From an uncultured Tropicimonas sp. (GTDB lineage: Bacteria > Pseudomonadota > Alphaproteobacteria > Rhodobacterales > Rhodobacteraceae): a stretch of 64,000 bases of DNA. The stretch is from assembly GCA_947497945.1 (NCBI GenBank), contig CANMIP010000012.1:1-64000 (forward strand), given 5' to 3'. Position numbers and translations under genes: made by a program. Below the pieces are notes generated by a model. It was not told the DNA's origin, did not search any database, and worked only from the letters and a program-made list of their open reading frames with translations. Shown in pieces: positions 45,386 through 55,312 of the stretch. Numbering within the stretch: position 1 is the stretch's first letter; the number at the start of each line of letters is the position of its first letter.

Positions 45386-46279
45386 ATGAAGCTCTACCGC
45401 GATCTCACGATCCGCCAGAAACAGATCGCATGGGCCTGGGGCTTCCTGGCGATACCGGTCCTGTTCTACGGGGTTATCCGTTTCTACCCGACCGGAAATG
45501 CCATCCTGATCAGTTTCCAGGACTGGAACCTGCTCGGGGAGCGGACATGGACGGGGCTGGACAATTACACCAAGCTCTTCTCCGATCCGATCTTCTGGAA
45601 AGTCTTCAAGAACACCTTCGTCTACCTGCTGCTGGGCACGCCTGTCAGCCTCGTGATTTCCTTTGTCATCGCCTACCACCTCGACAAGACGCGGTTCATG
45701 CATGGCTTCCTGCGGATGCTCTACTTCCTGCCCTTTATGACCTCCGCCGTCGCGATGGCCTGGGTCTGGCGGTGGTTCTACCAGCCGGTCCCGATCGGGC
45801 TGTTCAACAATTTCCTCGCCTCGCTCGGCATCCCGCAGATCAATTTCCTCAATTCCACCACCAATGCTCTGCCCTCGATCCTGGCGCCGGCGGTCTGGGC
45901 CGGGCTGGGCTTCCAGATCATCATCTTCATGGCCGGGTTGCGGGCGATCCCCAAGAGCTACTACGAGGCCGCGCGCATTGACGGTGTCTCGACCTGGACG
46001 GTGCTCTGGGAGATCACGCTGCCGCTCCTGAAGCCTACCATCGTGTTCATCGTGGTGTTCTCCTCGATCGGCTTCCTGCGCATCTTCGACCACGTTTTCA
46101 ACATGACGACGCAGAACCCGGGCGGGCCGCTCAACTCGACCAAGCCGCTCGTGCTGATGATCTACCAGACCGCGTTCAGCTCCTTCGACATGGGCTATGC
46201 GGCGGCGCAGACGGTTGTGCTCTTCCTCGTGCTGCTCGTGGTGAGCCTGCTGCAACTTCGCATCCTGAAGGACCGCTGA
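45386..46279 (+). CDS. ABC sugar permease (MalF-type)
   Basis: The 297-residue protein has six predicted membrane segments and the permease EAA loop (YYEAARIDGVSTWTVLWEIT, then LPLLKP). ATG 45386 is preceded by AGGGGG. It overlaps the next permease start by one base (TGATGG). It is the MalF-like partner in a heterodimeric importer. Confidence 0.9.
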   Translation: MKLYRDLTIRQKQIAWAWGFLAIPVLFYGVIRFYPTGNAILISFQDWNLLGERTWTGLDNYTKLFSDPIFWKVFKNTFVYLLLGTPVSLVISFVIAYHLDKTRFMHGFLRMLYFLPFMTSAVAMAWVWRWFYQPVPIGLFNNFLASLGIPQINFLNSTTNALPSILAPAVWAGLGFQIIIFMAGLRAIPKSYYEAARIDGVSTWTVLWEITLPLLKPTIVFIVVFSSIGFLRIFDHVFNMTTQNPGGPLNSTKPLVLMIYQTAFSSFDMGYAAAQTVVLFLVLLVVSLLQLRILKDR

Positions 46280-47163
46280 TGGCTGTCACCGAAGACATCA
46301 AGATCAAGCCCAGCTCCGAGGAGCTGCTCAAGACTGGCCCGTCCCGGGCACCACGCAACATGGGCCAGATCATCCGCTTCCTGCTGCTCTTCGCGGGCGG
46401 CATCCTGATGGTGATGCCCATCGCCTTCATGATCTCGACCTCGCTGAAATGGCCGCACGAGGTCTATAACCTGAACTTCATCCCTGACGAGCCGACGATC
46501 GAGAATTACACCTATGTCCTCGAAGACGGGCGGTTCTACTGGTGGTTCCTCAACTCGCTCATCATCGCCGTGATCACCACGATCTGCAGCGTGATCTTCG
46601 ACAGCCTCGTGGGATACACGCTCTGCAAGTTCCGTTTCCCGGGCCGCTACATCATCTTCATCGCGATCCTGTCGACGCTGATGATCCCGACCGAGATGCT
46701 GGTGATCCCCTGGTACCTGATGAGCCAGCAATTCGGGTGGCTCGATACTTATTGGGGCATCATGTTCCCCGGGTTGATGACCGCCTTCGGCACCTTCCTG
46801 ATGAAACAGTTCTTCGAGACCGTGCCGGATGACTTCATCGAGGCTGCGCGGATCGACGGGCTGAACGAGCTTCAGATCTGGTGGACCGTCGCGATGCCGC
46901 TGGTTCGCCCGGCGCTGGCCGCGCTGGCGATCTTCGTCTTCCTTGGCAACTGGACGGCCTTTATCTGGCCGCTGATCGTGACCAACTCGGTCGAGATGTA
47001 CACGCTGCCCGTGGGCCTTTCCTCCTTCGGCGACGAGGCCGACGTGGCCTGGGAACTCATCATGACGGGCGCTGCAATCTCCACCATCCCGACGCTGGTC
47101 GTCTTCCTCATCTTCCAGCGCTTCATCATTCGCGGTGTTGTCATGGCGGGGCTCAAAGGATGA
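46279..47163 (+). CDS. ABC sugar permease (MalG-type)
   Basis: The 294-residue protein has six membrane segments and the EAA loop (DDFIEAARIDGLNELQIWWT, then VAMPLVRPALAALAIF). An extended cytoplasmic N-terminus precedes the first helix (IRFLLLFAGGILMVMPIAFM). It overlaps the next gene (ATGA at 47160), so importer and lyase are translationally coupled. Confidence 0.9.
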   Translation: MAVTEDIKIKPSSEELLKTGPSRAPRNMGQIIRFLLLFAGGILMVMPIAFMISTSLKWPHEVYNLNFIPDEPTIENYTYVLEDGRFYWWFLNSLIIAVITTICSVIFDSLVGYTLCKFRFPGRYIIFIAILSTLMIPTEMLVIPWYLMSQQFGWLDTYWGIMFPGLMTAFGTFLMKQFFETVPDDFIEAARIDGLNELQIWWTVAMPLVRPALAALAIFVFLGNWTAFIWPLIVTNSVEMYTLPVGLSSFGDEADVAWELIMTGAAISTIPTLVVFLIFQRFIIRGVVMAGLKG

Positions 47164-48644
47164 CGGACAACACCATCTTCCCCGACCCTACCTATCGCGA
47201 CACCGTGCTTGCGCCGCTCTTCGAAGGGGTGAAACGCCATTACGCGGCCGATATGGGCGCGCTCAATCAGGCGCATCTGATCATGTTGGCCGAAACCGGT
47301 ATCCTGAAGCAGGCCGAGGCCCGCCAGATTGCCGGGGCGCTCCGGCAGATCGATGCGGAAGTGGACATCGAGGCCCTGAGCTATACCGGTGAGCACGAAG
47401 ACTATTTCTTCCTTGTCGAGGCCGAACTGCGCAATCGCCTCGGCGATCTTGGCGGCGCGCTGCACACGGCGCGGTCCCGCAACGACATGGATCACACGTT
47501 GTTCAAGATGGCGCTGCGCACGCGCGCCGACCGGATGCTGTCGCAGGTCCAGCAACTGGCCACGGCGCTCACCGACAAGGCCGAGGCCGAGGCCTCGACG
47601 CTAATCGTCGCCTACACCCATGGCCAACCCGCGCAGCCATCCACCTTCGGACACTATCTCGGCGCGGCCGTGGAGGTCCTCCTGCGGGACGCCGAGCGCC
47701 TCGATGCCGCCATTGGCGCGCTCGGCCACTGCCCGATGGGAGCGGCCGCGATCACCACGTCGGGCTTCCCGATCGACCGGCCGCGCGTGGCGGGTTTGCT
47801 GGGCTTCGAGGAGCCGCTGCTCAACTCCTATGGCTGTATCGCTTCGGTGGATTATGTCACCGGGCTCTACTCGGCGATCAAGCTGGTCTTCCTGCATCTC
47901 GGACGCCTGATCCAGGACATGCAGTTCTGGTCCGCCTTCGAGGTTGGCCAGCTCTACGTGCCCAACAGCCTGGTGCAGGTCTCCTCGATCATGCCGCAAA
48001 AGCGCAACCCGGTGCCGATTGAGCATATGCGACACCTCTCCAGCGTCACGGTCGGGCGCTGCGACATGGTGGTGAACACGATGCACAACACGCCTTTCAC
48101 CGACATGAATGACAGCGAGGGCGAAGTGCAACAGGCCGGCTATGCTGCCTTCGAAAGCGGCGGGCGGGTGCTGGACCTCCTGGCCACGATGCTACCGGCC
48201 TGTTCGATCAACGCAGACCGCGTGCGGGCAACCACCGAGGCCGCCTGCATCACCATCACCGAGCTTGCCGACACGCTGGTGCGAGACGACGGGCTGAGCT
48301 TCCGCCAGGCGCATGAGATCGCCGCTCGCACCGCCGCCGCCGTGATCGCTCAAGGACAGGCCCTCGGACAGGGCTACGCGGCTTTCGCTGACGCCTTCCG
48401 CGCAGAAACCGGTCGCGAGACCTCGCTCTCGCCGGCAGCCTTCGAGACAGCGACAGCACCGGAGCATTTCGTGGCCTGCCGCGACAGACCCGGAGGCCCC
48501 GCCCCCGAGGCGCTGCGCTCCGCGATAAAGAGCTACCGCGCAACCACCCACGCGCTCGATCAACGCCGGCAACGCCGGATAGCCCGCATTGCCGAAGCCG
48601 ACGCGACCCGCAGCGCCGCCTTTGACACGCTTCTGGAGACCTGA
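47160..48644 (+). CDS. Argininosuccinate-lyase/fumarase-superfamily lyase
   Basis: The 494-residue enzyme belongs to the aspartase/fumarase superfamily. It shows GALHTARSRNDMDHTLFKMA (ASL-like TARSRND), YTHGQPAQPSTFGHYL (ASL-like THxQxAQP) and the catalytic-Ser signature VSSIMPQKRNPVPIEHMRHL. Superfamily members cleave C-N or C-O bonds and usually release fumarate (established). It is not the biosynthetic ASL by context: it lies inside a sugar-importer operon, overlapping the upstream permease by 4 bases and followed by the ATPase. It is therefore likely to act on an imported or processed substrate bearing a succinyl-amino group (inference). Confidence 0.85.
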   Translation: MTDNTIFPDPTYRDTVLAPLFEGVKRHYAADMGALNQAHLIMLAETGILKQAEARQIAGALRQIDAEVDIEALSYTGEHEDYFFLVEAELRNRLGDLGGALHTARSRNDMDHTLFKMALRTRADRMLSQVQQLATALTDKAEAEASTLIVAYTHGQPAQPSTFGHYLGAAVEVLLRDAERLDAAIGALGHCPMGAAAITTSGFPIDRPRVAGLLGFEEPLLNSYGCIASVDYVTGLYSAIKLVFLHLGRLIQDMQFWSAFEVGQLYVPNSLVQVSSIMPQKRNPVPIEHMRHLSSVTVGRCDMVVNTMHNTPFTDMNDSEGEVQQAGYAAFESGGRVLDLLATMLPACSINADRVRATTEAACITITELADTLVRDDGLSFRQAHEIAARTAAAVIAQGQALGQGYAAFADAFRAETGRETSLSPAAFETATAPEHFVACRDRPGGPAPEALRSAIKSYRATTHALDQRRQRRIARIAEADATRSAAFDTLLET

Positions 48645-48647
48645 CCC

Positions 48648-49706
48648 GTGGCCAACCTCGTCATTCGAGACCTCGTGAAGACCTATGACAAGACCGAGGT
48701 GCTCCACAGCATCAACCTCGAGGTCGAAGACGGGGAGTTCGTCGTCTTCGTCGGCCCCTCGGGCTGCGGAAAGTCCACGACGCTGCGCCTCGTGGCCGGC
48801 CTGGAGGAGGTCACCTCCGGCAGCATCGAGATCGCCGGGCGCGTGGTGAACAACCTCGAGCCCAAGGATCGCGACATCGCGATGGTATTCCAGAACTACG
48901 CCATCTACCCGCATATGACCGTGCGCAAGAATATCGGCTTCGGTCTGCGCAGCTCGAAAGCGCCGAAAGCCGAGAAGGAGAAGCGTATCGAGAGCGTCGC
49001 CGAGCTGCTCGGCATGACCGAATATCTTGACCGAAAGCCCAACCAGCTTTCCGGCGGACAGCGACAGCGCGTTGCCATCGGGCGCGCCATGGTGCGCGAC
49101 CCGGCGGTCTTCCTGTTCGACGAGCCGCTCTCGAACCTCGATGCACAATTGCGCACGCAGATGCGGCTCGAGATCAAGAAGCTGCACCAGCGTGTTGGCT
49201 CGACGATCGTGTTCGTCACTCATGACCAGGTCGAAGCGATGACGATGGCCGATCGTATCGTCATCATGAAGGACGGCCATATCCAGCAGGTCGGATCACC
49301 GTCGGAGGTCTATCACCAGCCCGCCAACACCTTCGTCGCCCAGTTCATCGGCGCGCCATCGATGAACATGATCCCGGGCCGCGTCGAGGCCGACAACCGG
49401 ATCGCGCTCTCGACCGGCGGCGAGTTGGCGTTTCAGCGCCCCCTGCCCCAAGGCCGCCCCGTCATCCTCGGGATACGTCCCGAGGACCTTCACCCCGGCG
49501 AAGTGAATAGCGTGATCGAAGGCGCGGTGAATGTACGCGAACCGCTTGGCCACGAGACCCTGATCTATGTCGGCACCTCCGAAGGCGACGTGATCGCCAA
49601 GGCCGATGGGCGCACCCCGCCCGGGATCGGAGAGGTCGTCAAGCTGGGCGCGGCGCTGGAGAACATGCATGTCTTCGACGCCGAGAGCGGCGAGGCGTTG
49701 GCGTGA
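48648..49706 (+). CDS. Sugar ABC importer ATPase (UgpC/MalK type)
   Basis: GTG 48648 opens a 352-residue ATP-binding subunit with Walker A (GPSGCGKSTT), signature (LSGGQRQRVAIGRAMV), Walker B (VFLFDEPLSNLDAQ), the switch His (FVTHDQVEAMTM) and a C-terminal OB/TOBE regulatory domain (PVILGIRPEDLHPGEVNSVI). It energises the permeases at 45386-47163. It overlaps the following gene by four bases (GTGA). Confidence 0.92.
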   Translation: MANLVIRDLVKTYDKTEVLHSINLEVEDGEFVVFVGPSGCGKSTTLRLVAGLEEVTSGSIEIAGRVVNNLEPKDRDIAMVFQNYAIYPHMTVRKNIGFGLRSSKAPKAEKEKRIESVAELLGMTEYLDRKPNQLSGGQRQRVAIGRAMVRDPAVFLFDEPLSNLDAQLRTQMRLEIKKLHQRVGSTIVFVTHDQVEAMTMADRIVIMKDGHIQQVGSPSEVYHQPANTFVAQFIGAPSMNMIPGRVEADNRIALSTGGELAFQRPLPQGRPVILGIRPEDLHPGEVNSVIEGAVNVREPLGHETLIYVGTSEGDVIAKADGRTPPGIGEVVKLGAALENMHVFDAESGEALA

Positions 49707-50551
49707 CCGAAAAACCTGCGACTCTCTGCGTCGGGCGCCTGTATTGCGACCTGATCTTCACGGACCTGCCGCGAATGCCGACCATGGGAACCGAGGTCTA
49801 TGCTGGCGGTTTCGGCGTGCATGTCGGCGGCGGGGCCTTCATCACGGCAGCATATCTGGCAGCGCTCGGTCATGGCTCGGCGCTTTCCGCGATGCTGCCG
49901 CCGCGCCCCTTCGCGGACATCGTCTCGGATGATCTCGAGACGGCCAGGATCGACCTGCAGCTGTGCCACACACTTCCGGCGGGGAGCGACCCGCAGGTGA
50001 CCGTGGCACTGGCCGGACAGGGCGACCGCGCCTTTGTCACCCGCCGGTCCGGTCCGGCTTGTCCGCCGCTGGATGCCAGCGATTTGCGCAAGATCGGCGC
50101 GACCCATGTTCATATCGGCGAAATGGCCACGCTGATCGAACGCCCGGACCTCATCGAGATTGCCCGGAGCGTCGGCGCGACGGTCTCGCTTGATTGCAGT
50201 TGGGATGACGACCTCAAGACTTCGGCAATTTCCGACGTCCTTGCGAAGGTCGACCTCTTCCTGCCCAACGACACGGAGATGCAGCATCTGCTCGAAATCG
50301 GTGTGCCGCAGTCTCGGTTCCCGCTCACCGTGATCAAGCAGGGAGCGGCTGGGTCGACGGCCGTGGTTGAAGGAGAGCGGATCCACGAGCCTGCCAGGCT
50401 GGTCCAGGCGGTGGACACAACCGGCGCGGGGGACGCCTTCAACGCCGGCTTCGTGAGCGCCTGGCTGGCAAGGGACAGCTTGCGCGCCTGCCTGAAGTTC
50501 GGGAACGCGCAGGGCGCCAAGGCCGTTTCCCAACGCGGCGGGTATCATTAG
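49703..50551 (+). CDS. PfkB-family sugar kinase
   Basis: GTG 49703 opens a 282-residue ribokinase-like protein with the N-terminal substrate segment (LCVGRLYCDLIFTDLPRMPT, VYAGGFGVHVGGGAFITAAY) and the PfkB signature 2 with the catalytic Asp (AVDTTGAGDAFNAGFVSAWL). The typical activity is ATP-dependent phosphorylation of a sugar or amino sugar hydroxyl. As the last gene of the importer operon it probably traps the product after deacetylation and/or lyase action. Confidence 0.88.
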   Translation: MTEKPATLCVGRLYCDLIFTDLPRMPTMGTEVYAGGFGVHVGGGAFITAAYLAALGHGSALSAMLPPRPFADIVSDDLETARIDLQLCHTLPAGSDPQVTVALAGQGDRAFVTRRSGPACPPLDASDLRKIGATHVHIGEMATLIERPDLIEIARSVGATVSLDCSWDDDLKTSAISDVLAKVDLFLPNDTEMQHLLEIGVPQSRFPLTVIKQGAAGSTAVVEGERIHEPARLVQAVDTTGAGDAFNAGFVSAWLARDSLRACLKFGNAQGAKAVSQRGGYH

Positions 50552-50842
50552 ACAGCCATCTGCAAGACCTGGACTGTCATGCCCGGCGCTTCGTGTTCTC
50601 CCCGCCCGTCTGATCCATTCTCCAATCGCTGGACAATTTCCGAGAGGACGTGACCTGCGCTCCCTGGTCGGAGGTCCTGCTCTCCCGCCGAGTCCGGCCG
50701 GAGCCGTGCGCGGCAAGGTGACGGCCGATGATCCGGAGACCGCCCCGATGCCGATCACCGGATTGCAGTGTCACCGTGCCCGGAGCAAGCCTTCCGACCG
50801 GCGCCCGCAACGCGCGCGCCGGCTTCGCTATCGCAGTGGCGC

Positions 50843-51880
50843 CTACTGTTTCAGGGCGGTCCAGATGCGGTCATAGATGGCCTGGGTTTCCGCGTCGCAG
50901 GCCTCGATGAAGACGCCGGGTCCGGCATCTGCGGGTGGGTTGGCCTCGGGAAGGGTGCGCAGCTCCTCGTCGAGAAGCGGGGTCACGCCCTCGACGCCCG
51001 CGGAATACTGCGTCCAGTTGGTCAGGATCGCGACATTTTCCGGCTCCAGCAGGAAGTCCATGAGCTTGAGCGCGTTTGCGCGGTTCGGCGCGTCCTGGAG
51101 CAGCGCCATGTTGTCCATCCAGACGATATAGCCCTGCTTCGGATAGGCGTATTCGGTGTTGGCCCCCTCGGCGCGCGCCTTGGCGTTGAAGCCGTTCCAG
51201 ATCATGCCGGCGGCGGCATCGCCGGAGACCAGGACCTCCTTGGCGGTGTCGGAGTTGAACGAGACCCAGTTCGGCTTGGCGGCCTGCAGCATGTCGTTGA
51301 GCGCCTTGAGCTGGTCACGGTCGGTGCTGCATTGCTCGATGCCCATATGGATGGCGGCCATGGCCATCACCTCACCCTGCGTGTCGAGCATGTTGACCTT
51401 GCCGGCAAGCTCGGCGGGGCTGTCGAAGAGAATGTCCGTGGTGGCGATATCGCCCTGGTAGACATCGCGGTTCACCGCAAAGCTGGTCGAGCCCCACTGA
51501 TAGGGGATGGAATATTTGCGGCCCGCATCGAAGGCCACATCGAGCCATTGCGGCTCGATATTGCCCTTGTTGGCCAGCTCGCCGTCCTTGATCTCGTCGA
51601 GCATGCCCTCGCCGGCCATGATCTTGACCATGTAATCGGCCGGCACCGAGACATCATAGGTGCCCATGCCGCCCGCCTTGAGCGTTGCCAACATCGCCTC
51701 GTTGGAATCGTAGGTATCCATGACGATCTCGATGCCGGTCTCGGCGGTGAACTTGTCGATCAACGCCTGCGGCATGTATTCGAAGAAGTGGAACACAACC
51801 ACTTTCTCTTCGGCTGCGGCAGCCGTCGCTACCAGGGCAAGGGCCGTCGTCGCGGCCAGCCTTGCAAACGTGTTCTTCAT
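50843..51880 (-). CDS. Polyamine-type ABC solute-binding protein (PotD/PotF-like)
   Basis: The 345-residue protein has a signal peptide (MKNTFARLAATTALALVATA) and the PotD-like pattern (VVVFHFFEYMPQALIDKFTA, GIEIVMDTYDSNEAMLATLK, YDVSVPADYMVKIMAGEGML). ATG 51880 follows GAGGAG. The large ORF extends upstream to 53389, but that extension is antisense or out of frame to permease genes. It is last in the pot-like operon. The substrate could be spermidine, putrescine or another cation. Confidence 0.9.
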   Translation of the reverse strand: MKNTFARLAATTALALVATAAAAEEKVVVFHFFEYMPQALIDKFTAETGIEIVMDTYDSNEAMLATLKAGGMGTYDVSVPADYMVKIMAGEGMLDEIKDGELANKGNIEPQWLDVAFDAGRKYSIPYQWGSTSFAVNRDVYQGDIATTDILFDSPAELAGKVNMLDTQGEVMAMAAIHMGIEQCSTDRDQLKALNDMLQAAKPNWVSFNSDTAKEVLVSGDAAAGMIWNGFNAKARAEGANTEYAYPKQGYIVWMDNMALLQDAPNRANALKLMDFLLEPENVAILTNWTQYSAGVEGVTPLLDEELRTLPEANPPADAGPGVFIEACDAETQAIYDRIWTALKQ

Positions 51881-51900
51881 GACAGGTCTCCTCTGTTGGA

Positions 51901-52707
51901 TCATTTCGTGGTGTCGGATTTGCTCACCAGCCAGGACAGCGTGACCAGAAGGATGGACAGTCCCAGAAGCAGGGTCGAAATCGCCATTATGTTGGGCTGG
52001 ATGCCGCGCTTGACAGCGCCGAAGATCGCCGTGGGCAGGGTCTCCACGCCCGCGCCCTTGACGAAATTGGTGATGATGAAGTCGTCGAGACTGACAATGA
52101 AGGCCAGCAGGTAGCCCGACACGATTCCGGGCGCCATCAGCGGCAGCAGGATGCGCGTGAAGGTCTGCCGTTTCGTGGCGTAGAGATCGAGCGCGGCCTC
52201 CTCGTAGGCGGGCCCGATCCCCTGCATCCGCGCGGAGATCGGCAGATAGGCGAAGGGGATGCAGAAGACGACATGCGCGATCAGGATGGAGAGGAGGCCG
52301 CGTTCGAGCGCGATGGCGTTGAAGAAGATCAGCGTCGCCACGGCGGTGACGATCTCGGGCACCATGAGCGGCAACGAGATCAGGCCGAAGGAGAGCGAAC
52401 GCGCCCGGAATCGCCCGGTTCGGATCATGCCGGTTGCGGCCAGCGTGGCGATGGTGGTCGAAATCGTGGCCGCCGAGATGGCGATGAGAAAGCTGTTGGC
52501 CGCGGCGGTCTTGAACTTGCCGCTTTCGGGGCCGGTGAAGACATCCCAGTACCAGCGCAGGCTCAGCCCTTCCCAACTGGTGATCGAGGCGGAGGCGTTG
52601 AAGCTGTAGATTGTGACGACGATCAGCGGGGCATAGAGAACGAACAGGCAGAGCAGCGTCAATGCGCGAAAGCCCGGAATGGCGCGAAGATCGCTGCGTC
52701 GTGCCAT
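51901..52707 (-). CDS. potC: Polyamine-type ABC permease (PotC-like)
   Basis: The 268-residue protein has six membrane helices ([60 protein letters not shown]) and an EAA loop ([20 protein letters not shown]). It follows the PotB-like gene by three bases. Confidence 0.88.
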   Translation of the reverse strand: MARRSDLRAIPGFRALTLLCLFVLYAPLIVVTIYSFNASASITSWEGLSLRWYWDVFTGPESGKFKTAAANSFLIAISAATISTTIATLAATGMIRTGRFRARSLSFGLISLPLMVPEIVTAVATLIFFNAIALERGLLSILIAHVVFCIPFAYLPISARMQGIGPAYEEAALDLYATKRQTFTRILLPLMAPGIVSGYLLAFIVSLDDFIITNFVKGAGVETLPTAIFGAVKRGIQPNIMAISTLLLGLSILLVTLSWLVSKSDTTK

Positions 52708-52710
52708 CGG

Positions 52711-53637
52711 TCAGGACCGCCTTTCCGCGCGTGCCTGTTGGCGCGCGAAGGCGAGCAGCAACAGCAGCACGAGCGTGAGCAGGATCATCGAGGCGGCAGC
52801 GCCGAAGGGCCAGTTGCCGGCATTGCCCTTGAACTGCTCTTCGATCAGCGAGCCGATCATGAAATTCCGCGCCCCGCCGAGCAGGTCGGGCGCAAGGAAG
52901 GAACCGAGCGAGGGCACGAAGACGAGGATGCAGCCGGCGACAACGCCCGGCTTCACCGCCGGCAGGAGAATGCGCCGAAGCGTCGTCCATTTCGACGCGT
53001 AGAGATCCGCCGCCGCTTCCGAGAGCGCGAAATCGTAGCGTTCCACGGCGGCGTAGATCGGCAGGACCATGAAGGGGAGGTAGGAATAGAACAGGCCGAG
53101 CTGGACGGCGAGATTGGTGTTCACGATCTGCAACGGGCTGTCGATTGCGCCGGTCCAGAGCAGGAAATCGTTCAGCGGCCCCTGTTCCCGCAGCAGGAAT
53201 TTCATCGAGACGGTGCGGATCAGCAGGTTCACCCAGTAGGGGATCGTGATCAGGAACACCCAGAGCGGGCGCGCCTTCGCCGGGCGCGTGGCGATGAAAT
53301 AGGCGGTGGGAAAGCCGACGGCCAGGCTCATGAGCGTCGCAGCGCCCGCCTGCCAGATGGAGCGCCAGAAGATGGCGATATAGGTCCACTGGATGCGCGG
53401 GGGCTCGTCGCCGAACAACCCGCGATCGAGGAAGAACTGGTCATAGGCGGCGAGCGAGAACTCCCAGATCACGCCGCCGCGATGCTCCTTGGTGAGGAAG
53501 GAATAGACCAGCATCATGATGACCGGCGCCAGCGAGAAGAAGAGCAGGACCGACCAGGCCGGCAGAAGCAGCCAGCCGCGCGCCTCCCTGTATGTGCTGC
53601 TCGCGCTGCTGCCGCCCACTGCGCCCGCCGCCATCAA
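52711..53637 (-). CDS. potB: Polyamine-type ABC permease (PotB-like)
   Basis: The 308-residue protein has a long N-terminus, six membrane helices (WSVLLFFSLAPVIMMLVYSF, LGLFYSYLPFMVLPIYAAVE) and an EAA-like loop (SEAAADLYASKWTTLRRILL). It overlaps the ATPase gene by 4 bases (ATGA). Confidence 0.88.
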   Translation of the reverse strand: MMAAGAVGGSSASSTYREARGWLLLPAWSVLLFFSLAPVIMMLVYSFLTKEHRGGVIWEFSLAAYDQFFLDRGLFGDEPPRIQWTYIAIFWRSIWQAGAATLMSLAVGFPTAYFIATRPAKARPLWVFLITIPYWVNLLIRTVSMKFLLREQGPLNDFLLWTGAIDSPLQIVNTNLAVQLGLFYSYLPFMVLPIYAAVERYDFALSEAAADLYASKWTTLRRILLPAVKPGVVAGCILVFVPSLGSFLAPDLLGGARNFMIGSLIEEQFKGNAGNWPFGAAASMILLTLVLLLLLAFARQQARAERRS

Positions 53638-54740
53638 TCGATCAGGAGCCGACCGGCCCCCGCCTCCATATTGACGAAACAGGCGGCGCCCTGCTCGAAG
53701 ACCCGCCGGTTGCCGCGCTCCGAGTTCGAGCTGCGCAGGGTCAGGCGCGGGCCCTGCTCCAGCTCGACGATGCTGGTGATGCCGGTGCCGGTGAAGACCG
53801 TCTCAACCACCCGCGCCGCCAGCGCCTCCGGCCCGGCCGGTTCGGCGGTGGCAAAGAGCCGCTCCGGGCGCACCGACAGATGCACCCTCGCGCCCTCGCG
53901 CACCCCGTCCACCGCCTCGCAGCTCAGCGCATGGCCGCCGCCGAGGTGACAGGTCGCGCGCGCGCCCTCGATGCGGTCCACGGTGACCTCCAGCAGGTTG
54001 GTGTCGCCGATAAAATTGGCGACGAAGCGATTGCGCGGCCGCTCGTAGATCTCGCGCGCCGCACCGACCTGCTGAAGCTCGCCTTCCGACATCACGGCGA
54101 TGCGGTCGGACATGGTGAGCGCTTCTTCCTGATCGTGAGTGACGAAGATGAAGGTGATGCCGGTTTCCCGCTGCAAATGCTTGAGCTCGATGCGCATCGC
54201 CTTGCGCAGCTTCAGGTCGAGCGCGGACAGGGGCTCGTCAAGCAACAGCAATTTCGGCTGCGGCGCAAGCGCGCGCGCAAGGGCGACCCGCTGCTGCTGG
54301 CCGCCGGACAGCTGGCCGGGGCGACGGTCCGCGAATTGCGAAAGCTGCACCAGCTCCAGCATCCGACCCGCACACTCACGCGCCTCCGTCGATGATGAGC
54401 CGAGCATTTCAAGGCCGAATCCGACATTCTGCAACACGCTCATATGCGGAAACAGCGCATAGCTCTGGAACACCGTGTTCACGGGGCGGCGATTGGGCGG
54501 CAGCGCGCCCAGATCCTCGCCATAGAGCCGGACCGACCCTTCGGTGACCTCGTCGAAACCGGCGATGATGCGAAGCAGCGTCGTCTTCCCGCAGCCCGAT
54601 GGTCCCAGCAGCGTGAAGAACTCGTTGTCGGCGATCGCCAGGGATATCTGCTTGAGTGCCGTGAAATTGCCGAACCGCTTCACAGCATTCTGCACGTCGA
54701 TCGCGTTTTGACTGCTTGTTTCTGGCATTTTCGTCTGCAT
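53634..54740 (-). CDS. potA: Polyamine-type ABC ATPase (PotA-like)
   Basis: The 368-residue protein has Walker A (GPSGCGKTTLLRIIAGFDEV), signature (LSGGQQQRVALARALAPQPK), Walker B (LLLLDEPLSALD), switch His (FVTHDQEEALTM) and a C-terminal TOBE domain. ATG 54740 is my choice; ATG 54728, four codons later, is equally possible since neither has a clear ribosome binding site. Order A-B-C-D matches the classical pot operon. Confidence 0.88.
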   Translation of the reverse strand: MQTKMPETSSQNAIDVQNAVKRFGNFTALKQISLAIADNEFFTLLGPSGCGKTTLLRIIAGFDEVTEGSVRLYGEDLGALPPNRRPVNTVFQSYALFPHMSVLQNVGFGLEMLGSSSTEARECAGRMLELVQLSQFADRRPGQLSGGQQQRVALARALAPQPKLLLLDEPLSALDLKLRKAMRIELKHLQRETGITFIFVTHDQEEALTMSDRIAVMSEGELQQVGAAREIYERPRNRFVANFIGDTNLLEVTVDRIEGARATCHLGGGHALSCEAVDGVREGARVHLSVRPERLFATAEPAGPEALAARVVETVFTGTGITSIVELEQGPRLTLRSSNSERGNRRVFEQGAACFVNMEAGAGRLLID

Positions 54741-55312
54741 GACGCCGGACTCGGCGGGTTCGGGGTATCGATCTGGGCTTCGCGCGCAGGCAGCCCGATC
54801 TCCCGCCATTGGAACGGCGAGCGGACAGGGTACTTCTGCGCCCTGTGATCAATCAGGTTTTCACGGGCGTGTCACGCGTTCAAAAGGGCGCAGCCTGATC
54901 GGGCGGAGGTCACAAGAGAAGGCGCAAGCAAAGGGGGCAAGGACCGCCGGGCCTGACTTCGGCGGTGGCACCGCTTCGTTGCAATCGCGTGGCGGAAAGC
55001 GCGTGCCCGGCAACGAACATCCGCTGTCGCCCCCCTGCCCCGGCGACACCGCTTGCGCAGGGAAAGACGGCCCCCTCCTTCGCGGAGGTCTCGCGCCGCC
55101 AGACAGGGGCGCGTTCGCATTCGGAGACGCCGACGAAAGGCCCAAACCCGCCCGTTCCTCAAGGCGAGCCCGATGGCTGCCGCGCAATGAATACGCCGAA
55201 AATGAGGGAGCGGGGCCCTCCCTGAAGCCGCGGGAGTGGCGTGTGATCTTGATTGAGCCCCGCATCCTCCAAGCTGTCCGGGTATTGGCACCCGGAAGGC
55301 ACCGAATGCCTG
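54741..55312. other. Intergenic stretch, nothing recognised
   Basis: This separates the pot-like operon promoter from the end of the epimerase gene. No family, hairpin terminator or repeat could be supported. Confidence 0.35.

Noticed and set aside
50843-53389. 848-codon minus-strand frame containing the polyamine binding protein
   Set aside because: Only the last 345 codons match the family, with a signal peptide and GAGGAG at 51880. The upstream part runs out of frame across two permease genes.
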